Assembly (NCBI GenBank): GCA_036346375.1
Contig: CM070500.1
Location: 82,750,437 to 82,814,436, forward strand
DNA length: 64,000 nucleotides
Direction: 5' to 3'
DNA from: Guadua angustifolia
Lineage: Eukaryota > Streptophyta > Magnoliopsida > Poales > Poaceae
The notes beneath the pieces are model-generated. The model made no database searches. It had not been told where the DNA came from and saw only the letters and a list, made by a program, of their open reading frames with translations. Within the stretch, counting starts at the first letter, position 1. Each line of letters starts with the position of its first letter. The position numbers and the translations under genes are program-made. Below are positions 21,991 to 32,133 of this stretch, in pieces.

Positions 21991-24924
21991 CTTGAGTTCA
22001 TCAGATGAACAGCTATACCTTTTCCTTTTTCTCTGATTAATGTGGGAATTTTCAGCTCTTCAGAGCAAACGTGGTGGCTCCTTTTTCTCTGCTTTAATAA
22101 TATAATAGATTGCTTAACGAAATTATTCAATAAATTTTAAAGGTAAATGGCGGGTAAATTCATGAAGTTGTTTTTGATTTTGTAATGATAACGCAAAATT
22201 AAGGAAAATGGGGAAAAATAGTTGCAGCATTTCTTTATTTCGTAGTTAATTTCGTTATGAATGATAAATGGTTCACGAGGCAAAAGATAGTCCAGGTAAT
22301 TTGACCTCTCAGGGTCTTTCCTGGTAAATTTGTTGTTTTTTTGTCATGTAATTTCGTATGTGAACTAGCACAGAAAATTTCACTATTTCACTCGATTGGA
22401 ACTCAAGTCTACAAATTTTGATTTTCTTTAGAAGGTATTGAAAGGTAAGGTGGTGGCGCGTATGTGACCAGTCTGAAAACGACCCTGCCCTCCATTATAT
22501 ATTTGTAAGCTCCAATAATGACAGCCTAATCTTATCTTGATATCTTTTTTTGAAAGACACTTATCTTAATATCCTAACTCTTATGTTAGATACACTGGCA
22601 GTCCGCAGCCTCTACAACCGTATTCATACCCAAAATGCTTACGATCTTCCTAGGTGCATCACTCACCCAAAAAAGATATCATAACTGACACACGTGATAG
22701 TAGAGAATGTTAGGCCAATATAAATAAGCAAATCTGCGAAGGCTCTTGTCGTCTCTTGCAATTTGCTAGTTCCTTATTATTTACTTATGGAATGTAAGGT
22801 GAAGGTGAACTGATACCTACAGGGATATGCTTGGTTGCTTCCACAATTTACCATGCATGTATGCGCGGACGCAACTCCTCAGGCCACCACAATTTGCTAC
22901 ATCAATCATACGATTCATTATTTGCTCAAATATAAAATATGAAGCTCACCGAAATCCGCAGGCATGCACTTGGATGGCGATGATGAGATATTTAGCTTAA
23001 GCATGACGTGGTCGTAGGTGACAGAATTGCGAGCGAGTAGCCTAGTGGATATGCAAAGAGATCACACAGTATTACGATGGATGATGTCTCGTTTTTTTTT
23101 TGACAGGCTGGCTACAAGAACGTCTTGGCCAAACGGACGCACGACGCTGCGGTGCGCACCACAAACCGAAGGGTCACATCTGGGTCGTTGCAAATTGCAA
23201 TTGATAATTGCCCGTATATTCATTCACTTATTATAGCTTGCATTGTTCATTCCCCACTGCGTGTTCCACTAAATTGCCGAATCAATCATCACGCGCCACC
23301 ACCTTGATGCTCATGTTTTTGTTTTCGCGGAGGGAATGGTCTTTGTCACAACCGACGCTACCGAACGTGTACTACAAACAATCCGAGCTTTTTGAGCTCA
23401 AATGCTCAATCAACGGAACAAGCTCTACTAATTAAGCTCACTTTAATAGAACCATAATAACAAAATCTTGGCGTATCACCTCTACGATTCCCTGGCACAG
23501 CGTGGCACAACACACCGAATCACCAATGATGGATACTTAATTAGGAGAAACTATGCATGATTTATGAGAGCGCTTCAATGTTTTTCTTTTTGACGGCTGC
23601 ACAAATCTTAAAGCGAAAAGCATCGAAGCATTGCTCTTTATTTAATTAAGAAGAAATACTAGATACTTAGGTCCAAGCTGAAGGGGACTCAGATCTGGAT
23701 GGTAGAGATGCACATCGATTCATACCTCTACCAACCTACAGTAGTTCCTGGTAATGTCGAAGATGCCCACATCGGTTGCCTGAGCATCCCTCTATTTTTT
23801 CGATGCATGTGTAGGCTTAGTTCTATTTCCGATTGGGCCGCAGCCACGTACTACAAATTACAGACCCTACCGAACCGATCGAAATGCCTTGTCAGTTGAG
23901 CTGCATGCATCGCGTTCGCGCGCAGCTGGCGAATCTCGTCGTCAATTCGTCAGCGTCCCCCCTGACCCCGAGGGAGGTAACAGTCACCGCATTGTCCTGC
24001 CCCCTGCAATCTCTCTCTGCCGGAGAAGCTACGGCAGATGACCGCGACATCCATGGCGTACGCTCGAGTTTGACGGGAAGCTGCCCGGAAAACGGCCGGC
24101 CGGCCTCTTGATTAATGGTTCCGGTGGCTAATTAAAACCGGCTGTCAAACGTCAATCGATCAGATCGCGCGCGCCACCGGAGGAAACGGAATCGCTCTCG
24201 CTCTCTCCCTCTCGAGCTGCCACGGCGCCTTCGGCGTGCTGCCCGCGACTGGGACAGGCTAGAAGAATAGGGTTCGGTGGGCGGGCTCGGCTCTAATGGC
24301 GATTAACGTACGTGTGAATTTTGGCATGACTCGCTCCACCATGACCAACTTGGGGTAGTGGGTAGACACCTGGGCGGCTCATACTTTTTTTTTCATTTCA
24401 TTTTTCTTTTGGCTACAGGGAAGGACAGAAATGGGACAACAATATGTGCCTGTGTAGCGTGCTTGTGCTTCTGTCAGCTCCAAGCTTGAACTGCCATGCA
24501 TTCAAATCTCTGCTCGAATGGTTCATAACTTCGTATACAAAGTTAATTTACATGCATGCATGTTAGCACAAAGAAGCGCGCTTGAGTTAGCAGCACAACT
24601 AGATCTCTCTCTCTCCGGCTCCCTCTCCGGCGAAGAGCCGTGCCACCGCCTCATTCGGCTCGCCGTGAGCCCACGCCAACGGAAAAAAAACTATAACACC
24701 AGGTGTCTTGTTGCATCTAGATACGTGAAAAATACGGTTTTTAAAGCAACTAAATCTTCTTCTCTCTCATAATATATACTATGTGTCTTTATTTTAAGAG
24801 ATGATACGATACTATAAGACATTCGGTGCTATAGAATTTTTTTCGACACTGACTGCTGCCACTTTAGATTTGAGAGAGGAGGGAGGAGGGCGCACGAATC
24901 TTGGGGCAAATGAATAGTCTGGAC
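21991..24924. other. Gene-free region
   Basis: No gene model could be supported. Short open frames (for example 23833-24111 and 24518-24772) have no recognisable domain, no convincing splice structure and no similarity that I can name. The part around 24160-24260 is GC-richer and has CTCTCTCT-type runs like a plant 5' leader, but no coding exon follows. Confidence 0.4.
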
Positions 24925-25411
24925 TAGGGATGGCAATGGGGACCCGTTCGATCGGAGAATTCTCTATAGGGGATGGGTATGGGAAGAAATCGTCATGAGG
25001 ATGGAAGCGAAATTATTCTTTGGGATGGCGGGATGGGGACGGAAATTTTTTCCCGTGGGGACCGGTTGGGGATCCAAATTTAGTTTAGTCCAATTTAGTT
25101 ATTAGATTGCAAACATATTCTCTAGCCCATCATATTCACATTTTCATAAATGGGACAACATAAACTTCAATGAATGCATGCATTCTTTTTTCCTTGTCTA
25201 TTGATATGATTTTAGAGTTAAAATGGCTATAAGCTCTTCTCTTGTGTGAAATTTTTCGGGATGGGTCCTCGACGTACCCGATACCTTAACGGGGATGGGG
25301 ACGGAGGATTTTCTCGTGACGGGAACGGGGGCGGGGCGGAAAAATTTTGGATCGTGGGGACGGGGACGGGGAGGCACTCCCCGGCGGGGAATGGCCCCGT
25401 TGCCACCCCTA
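24925..25411. mobile_element. Non-autonomous hAT-type element (487 bp)
   Basis: The inverted termini are TAGGGATGGCAATGGGGA and, reversed, TAGGGGTGGCAACGGGG. A perfect 8-bp target duplication GTCTGGAC lies at 24917-24924 and 25412-25419. The termini resemble Ac/Ds-type TAGGGATG ends. Subterminal regions are full of GGGGACGG and GGGATGG words, typical of transposase-binding repeats. Open frames inside are shadows of this repetitive composition. Confidence 0.93.
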
Positions 25412-25952
25412 GTCTGGACAGTGCTTATCGCTAGAAGCATTTGTAGATATGCATTTTCGCATTATTTTCCCATTTTCAGTTTCAATATTTCCGGCCGGCC
25501 AGGACTACCTGTACGTGGTCAATCATCTGAAATGTGCCAGCACAGAGAGGTGGCTGACGATGTATATATAGTACTGTAGCTCGATAGTCTCTCTTGTGCA
25601 TTATATGCACGTGTTTTTTAGGACAATATGTATGGAGAAGTGGCTACGGAACTTTCCAGTTTTGAATATTGATTCCTTGGAGAAGAACAAGGCCGGAACA
25701 TTGCATCCGAGGTTCCTGAGGATATGCATCACCTTTAAAAAGTTACGCAAATATTAAGGTATAAATAAAAGGTAAATAATGTTTTTTTATCTCTCTATTT
25801 GCTTTAAGATTTATACAACTTATAGAGTATGATGTATAGCAGTACTATTCTAAGCTGTTACATTCGTATATGTACAAATGCATGCGAAATGCATACTGTC
25901 ATTCCTGTTACACTTAGCTAGAAAACATTCTTACCCCTCCACTGGATAATTA
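25412..25952. other. Gene-free spacer with inverted MITE-like fragment
   Basis: No gene. Positions about 25736-25835 match 4345-4470 in reverse complement (TATAAATCTTAAAGCAAATA-type words), a second copy of that short repeat. Confidence 0.5.
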
Positions 25953-26216
25953 CTCCCTATGGTTCACAAAAACTTGTCAGTTTGAGCTATATGTAGTTAA
26001 ACTTTTAAAACTTTAGCTATCGATATCTTTTTAAATATTTAGATTGGATGCATGAAAATCATATGCGTAGATTGTCTTGAAATGTACTTTTAGAATATTA
26101 TAATTTTATTATATATTTTTAAATATATTATAACATAAATTAGTAGTCAAAGCTGAGTTTTGAGGACCATGTCAATATCGAAAATAATAGCACTATTTAT
26201 GACCGGATCGAGGGAG
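25953..26216. mobile_element. Stowaway-like MITE (264 bp)
   Basis: It begins CTCCCTATGGTTCACAAA and ends ATTTATGACCGGATCGAGGGAG, flanked by TA on both sides. Interior words (GTTAAACTTTTAAAACTTTAG, AAATATTTAGATTGGAT) are shared with the elements at 31002-31260 and 35954-36190. Confidence 0.88.
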
Positions 26217-26218
26217 TA

Positions 26219-28062
26219 ATTGTTAATTAACAACGAGCGAACCAACCGATCGATTTCCTGACAAATTAAGCACATGCCAATTAAAACAATCTACGAAGTT
26301 GGCAAACATCTAGACCATAATATCAACCGGCCGGCCTGTGCATGATCCGGACGGCAAAAACACGTTGTCAGGAGGATTTCTACGTACGTACGTAGGGGGT
26401 TACACGCACCGTAAAGCCGCCCTCCACGGACCACGGCCGGGCAGTCTCGCACATACACTGGTTTCTCCAGCGCGCGCGTGCATATCGCTGTCAAATATCG
26501 CCTACCTCACGTACGTACGTAAAATCGGGAGCAAATGAGCTTAACACACGTGCGAGGGATCGATCGGATCGGATCGAAGTCGGCACTGCCGCTTTCCCAT
26601 TATTCCGATCATGCACGCACGCACGCAGCTGCAAAGATACAGTGGTGTCAGGGCAGCTGCATCGACCAGCCTTTTGCATGCGAAACTGAAAACCTAGCTA
26701 GCTATCACCGTGCTGATACTTGGGAGTAGAATCAATGGATGGGCTAGCTACCTGTCGTCCTTAGCTAGGTAGGTCTACTCATCAGGTACGTACGTGTCGC
26801 TTGCCTAGTTGCCTTTGGTCAGGTACACCGTACACACGCCGTGTTGGTGCGATGGACTGGACTGATCGGACGTTATTTTGGACCTGAATGCTAGCTTAAC
26901 TGAACGCAATTATGACTTATTAACCCTTCAGTTAATTTGGACCCGGATCCGCCGCGTGCAGTCGACTACATGTGCGTGTACCAACAAATTGGAGTTTGGA
27001 TTGGGAAAATTCAATAGAAGAGGAGGCAGATTTGAGTCGTCAGGCTAGCCTTGGCTTTAGACGATCTGTTACGTGCTGGTATATCAGTCGGATGGTGGTC
27101 GAAAATATAAATGTGCAGTCCAATTATTAGTGCATGTACGAGAGTGTTGGCATTGAAAAAGAGCCAATCAGTCTCAATACATGCGAATGCCTGGTTCAAG
27201 TTAGGTTCGTGATGTGTCAGCTAATTTGATTCTTAATCGGCAAGATAGATTGAAGATGAACATATCTAGTGATTCGATGGTACAATCGGTAAGATAAATC
27301 TAAACAGCTATTACGACCGATTAGACAATAGGTAAAGATCTGTTTTCCCGAAAAAAATGATGCACAACAAAATCGACATAAAAACAAATATGAGATAACT
27401 GGCGTGTAAATCGAAGATGATCAAAATCGGCGATGCACAATTTTATTGATCAATAACAAATTACAAAGAGAAATTCTAAGTCTAAAAGCTACACCTAATC
27501 GATAAAAAGTAAATAAAAGTATATGTGAGTTGATTGATTGTTATGTTTTTTCTTTGGCTCGACTTATGACTCCTTTTATAGTACATAGGCCAATAGTATC
27601 CTTATCTGATTCTTCATAATCTGTGAACCGTATCTGTCTCTATTTCTTAAAGATAAAATTCCTTATTTGAACCAATATCGGCTAAAAATTTAATCTTAAC
27701 CTAAGCCTTACAAATCGGTTACACCTTGCCAAATTCTAGTGCTAACAGATTGTATAGATGGTGGTTATCTATAATACACCTCCATATTTTCTACAGACAT
27801 GACTGAAGATAGATCATATAATGTACTATCTATACGGTTATCCGTAATGATCTTTCCTATAATTAATAGATTGTCTATAGATTAATGGTATACATAGTAT
27901 AAAACCGTCTATAGGTCGTATGTAAAATAGTAGATAATATCTTTTTCTCTTCTTTATATCACCCAAAATTCTATATAGCATTGGCTTATAGACAACTTTT
28001 ATGTACCATTATTGTACATGTCTTTACTAGTCTTAAAAAATTGTTACCTTATTGCAGCCCTT
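26219..28062. other. Gene-free region upstream of the unnamed repeat
   Basis: No supported gene. Clusters of ACGTACGT and GATCGGATCGG short repeats occur at 26385-26580. The part at 27740-27940 has repeated CTATCTATA and GTCTATAGA words that look like transposon subterminal repeats, but no termini were found. Confidence 0.4.
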
Positions 28063-28989
28063 GGTTCAAAATCGCAGGAAAATTTTAGAAATTTTGGATT
28101 TCGGTCGGGATGAGATTCAAAATCCTGGCTGGATAAAAAAAAATTAAAAAAAACCTCAAAATGCTACAGTGATTTCAGAATTTTTGGCAAATTTCACCAA
28201 TCTTTTTTGGGTATTTTGACTAATTTCAAGTTTTTTGGATCAAATTTGATTGGATTTGGGACAATACCTCTTAAGAATGTCATCTTCCATGAATTTTTTT
28301 TAAAAGCCAAATTTTTGAGACATTTTACAAAAATAGTAGAAGAATTGTCAGATTTTTATAAAAATGTATAGGATCGATCATATTCTGAAAACTTTATGGT
28401 ACTATCATTAGAAGTGTAGGGTCATACAAAAAAATTTAACTTCATTTGTGATCTTTGAAAAATCAAAAACAGAAATATCATAAATAAGATAGTAACATTG
28501 TTAGAATTTTATAAATTCGCTCGAGTGTGATAATAATCTAAAATTTTTGAAAGAGCTTAAGAATTGCCTCAGTACCCTTTCAGATCTAAAAGTTTCAAAA
28601 ATTCTGTACCTATTTTGGTTACTCAATCAAATCTATAGATGCAATAGATGTACTCAACCATTTTATCGGGAATTCAGGACAACGTCGCTATCAGAATTTT
28701 TGAAAATTATCTATACTTCATCATCATCTGAAAAATTTATAAGAATATTAGTGATGTATCAAGACCATCTACAAAAATTTTTAACGTGATTTGAACTAAT
28801 ATTCATTCGGTTGAAATTTATTGAGATTTCGACAATTTTGGCTGAAATATTTGGCAATTTCATCCAAAATCTTGGAAATCCCAGTCCAAAAAATTCTTAA
28901 TTTGGACTTTGTCTAAAATTCTAAAATCTCAACGTAATTTTGAATTTCGGTCACCTCCGACATATAGTCCGAAAATAAAATTTGAAACC
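28063..28989 (+). repeat. Unnamed AT-rich repeat family, copy 2
   Basis: It begins GGTTCAAAATCGCAGGAAAA and ends with the loosely inverted AAAATTTGAAACC. It aligns in the same orientation with 63524-64000 and in reverse with 12771-14217. Shared words include AAGAATGTCATCTTCCATGA, GTCAGATTTTTATAAAA, AGAAGTGTAGGGTCATAC and AATTTTATAAATTCGCTC. It is shorter than copy 1 and has no coding capacity. A target duplication was not found. Confidence 0.7.
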
Positions 28990-29241
28990 TTCTTCTGCCG
29001 ATCATGGTCATCGACCCCGTAACGTAACTAACGGTCTCGGCAATCCAATGTCTCCAAAGTGACCAGAATTTACTTTATTTTTTCTTGACTAGAGCTTGTC
29101 CAGTCATAAATGCCAAAAGTGCAGCGCAGGGTCACCATCACGGTAAGAATGGACATGCGACACATCTGAGAACATTCGGATCAGGATCCGTGGAGCTAGC
29201 TAGCCGGCTTCAATAGTCTGGAAACCTAGATCGGTTGGATG

Positions 29242-29248
29242 TATAAAT
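29242..29248 (+). promoter_or_regulatory. TATA box of the group IIc WRKY gene
   Basis: TATAAAT lies 94 bp upstream of the chosen start codon, in the expected place for a plant core promoter with a leader of about 60 bp. This is inference from position only. Confidence 0.55.
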
Positions 29249-29335
29249 TGCAGAGCTTGAAACGAGAAATTTCTTGTCAAACGTAGCCACTTGCCCGGCG
29301 GTAGCGGTAGTTTGCAGTACTAGTTGCGCATGTTC

Positions 29336-30128
29336 ATGGCGGCTTCTCTAGGACTTAGCCATGAAACGTACTCGTACTACCCGGCCTCCTCCCTGTACTT
29401 CCCTCCCCTATTGACGGACAACAGCGCAGCGCTCGACTTCCTGCCGTTCGCCATGGCCGACTTCCAGGAGCTCGACGCCGTTCGCCCTCCCGAGTACCAC
29501 TCGCCGCCTCCGGTGGCGTTCGCCGGAGGTGCTGCCGAGAACGAGATGAACATGTAAGGAAGTAAATATGCAACGTGTGCTACATATATCGATCATGCGT
29601 GATGTTGTTTGATCTTGAATTCTTGATCATGTTGTGCTGTGCTGTACTAGGAGCTGCACGGGAGTCGACGATGCAGTAAGGAGATCAGCGAACGGATCAG
29701 GGATTAATAATGGGTGTGCGAGGATCGGGTTCCGGACGAGGTCGGAGGTGGACGTGCTGGACGACGGCTTCAAGTGGAGGAAGTACGGGAAGAAGGCGGT
29801 GAAGAGCAGCCCGAACCCGAGGAACTACTACCGGTGCTCCGCGGAGGGGTGCGGGGTGAAGAAGCGGGTGGAGAGGGACCGCGACGACCCGCGCTACGTC
29901 ATCACCACCTACGACGGTGTCCACAACCACGCCACCCCCGGCACCAGATGTCCCATCGGCCACAGCGCGTCACCGGCGGCGTGCTCGGCTCCAGCTTGGG
30001 GCTTGCCGGCGGGGCCGCCGGCAGCCGGCCTTGCCCCTCCCCCTGGAAACACGTGGGGGCCGGTGCAGTTGCATCCGGAGGCGGCGTCGGCGGCGGCGGC
30101 GGCTTACTCGTCGGAGTCATCGTACTGA
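29336..30128 (+). CDS. WRKY transcription factor, group IIc, WRKYGKK variant
   Basis: Two exons, 29336-29553 and 29651-30128, joined in phase through GTAAGG and CTGTACTAG, give 231 residues. The WRKY domain covers about residues 108-168. Its heptad is WRKYGKK (115-121) instead of WRKYGQK. The zinc ligands C135, C140, H164 and H166 fit C-X4-C-X23-H-X-H. The KKRVERD and YVITTYDGVHNH segments are typical of group IIc proteins. The N-terminus starts MAASLGLSHETYSYY; an alternative ATG two codons upstream (29330) would add two residues. The C-terminus is low complexity, rich in Ala, Gly and Pro, ending SSESSY. It should act in the nucleus; proteins with the GKK heptad often bind altered or weaker W-box sites. 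The WRKY domain has no intron, although most plant WRKY domains are interrupted by one. It is tail-to-tail with the second WRKY gene 2.0 kb away. Confidence 0.93.
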
Positions 30129-32133
30129 TAAGTTACCGTTGATCATCAGTTCATCAGTCATCACTAGTATATATTGTTAATTAATCAAGGTTCAGAAATG
30201 TGGAGCTGGAGATCGATCGAACGATGCATACCTGCGTTTTCGGTTGCGCCATTATTACCATGCATGGTAAATATATAGGAGGACTAAACCTTTTGTTTGA
30301 GATTAATTCGATCGCTAGCCAATAATTATGTATCGGGCGCTCTACAGGCATACCAATTTGGTGGACGAACACACATGATTCAGCATGATATCGCAGATTA
30401 TTAGTGCCGAATTTGCGTTATTATCAGTAGTATCTGGAAATAACGCAAATTGATTAGCCAAAAACGGGAGCGCGCGCTCCGGGTTAGCTCGATCTCTTCT
30501 CGAGAATCGACAGTGTTAGAGGCGTAATCAAGCGCAACACAATTCGATCTAGTCGGTTGTTGAGCTTAGTAAAAAAAGTCGGCTACTCTCGAACTTCGAC
30601 ACACGTCCGGTGTTGCCAGTTGCCACCACGTTGAGCCACCGTCATGCATCCATTGGCGTTTGCAAGTTTGCTACGTCACAAAGTTGACCAAATTGTTCTG
30701 CAAGATTCAGCATTTCAGCCCATGGGCCCAATATGCTATTGAGCTTGTCAAAAGGACAAAGAAAGATTAGATATTTTCATGAATTACGTAGATATTAACA
30801 AAAAAAAGCTAAAATATCTTCTTAATCTGTTTCCTCATCTTCTTACGTGATGACTGAGTACTCTATCCGTTGCTAAATACATGTCATTCTACCTTTTAAA
30901 TTTTATTCCTAAATATAAGTCATTCTACAATTTTGAAGTGACTTTTAACTTATTTTTTTTCTTCTATACATATCTCCTTCAGCTATTTTCAATGCCATTC
31001 ACTCTCTCTAGTTCACAAAAACTTATCAGTTTAGGATACGTGCAGTTAAACTTTTGAAACTTTAGCTATCAATATCTTTTTAAATATTTAGATTGGATAA
31101 ATGGAAATCATATGTGTACATTCGTCTCGGAACGAATTTTCATAATATTTTAATTTTATTATTTTTTAAAACATATTACAATAGAAATTATTGGCCAAAG
31201 TTGAGTTTTGGGGACCTTATCGGATGTCTAAAATAACAACTATTTGTGACCGGAGGGAATACTAGTATGGACTCAAGTAAGACAAAATTTTCAAAGATAT
31301 AATAAAGAAGGCGTAATACGGTCTTTTATATAAATACCTTGGTAAATTTGTAAAAACCTAAAATAACATATATTCATGAACGAAAGTGATATTTAAGGAT
31401 GAGTTGGTACCGTCCTACGATGCCAAAAGTCCATGTCCTCAGTTCCACCTGTGACATGTCCCCCTTATTCTGACGCCCCTCCTCCGCCATTATTGATCCA
31501 TTGCCACCCCACCTCCATCGCTACGAATTAAAGTGATTTTTTGGTAGAAAAATAGTCAAGTGGTTGTTAGCAAACCTCAAGGAATCGTTAACTTTGATTA
31601 AGTTTGTTTATTGGGGCTCTGGACTGTGGTTTCACTTACCATTCAACATAATATAGCTCAGATGATCGAACGCTTGTACACTTGGATTCGTTCCTGAACA
31701 AGTGCATGAAGGCTGCACTGCCTGATCATTAATTGTTTGTCAATATCCCATAAGTCTATTATGCATTCACGTGTACTTCAGCATCAGTACTACTTAATTA
31801 CTGCAAAATAGAGTGTGTACTTTATCGATCTAGCTAGTAGTAGAATTGACAGAGACCCTTCCCTGTGGGCCTATACCCCATGATCAACTTAACGTCGTAC
31901 AAGTGAACATAAACTTGACAGCATGGAATGAACAACCTGATCAAAGCTCTTTTCTTCCCCAGTACATACAATTGACTCCTCCGTGCTATATATGTACATC
32001 GATTAATCCCTAGATCGATCACCATTTCACCAGCCAATTAATTCGCTAAAAACAAAGTAGTAATCAACAGCTTACATATAAACCACGGCCCTAAACAAAA
32101 TTCAAATCACGCATGCACTGCACGCGCTTGCGC
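30129..32133. other. Intergenic region between convergent WRKY genes
   Basis: It holds the 3' ends of both genes and a nested pair of Stowaway-type elements at 30862-31262. No additional gene is visible. Confidence 0.55.
30862..31262. mobile_element. Nested Stowaway-like MITEs
   Basis: A Stowaway-type left end (CTCTATCCGTTGCTAAATAC at about 30865) is followed, from about 31002, by a second element beginning CTCTCTCTAGTTCACAAA and ending TTTGTGACCGGAGGGA. The inner element shares GTTAAACTTTTGAAACTTTAG and AAATATTTAGATTGGAT with 25953-26216. The right part of the outer element is not recognisable. Confidence 0.7.

Noticed and set aside
26370..26540. ACGTACGT-rich blocks as regulatory sites
   Set aside because: Such words are common across this window and no gene lies close enough to support a promoter.
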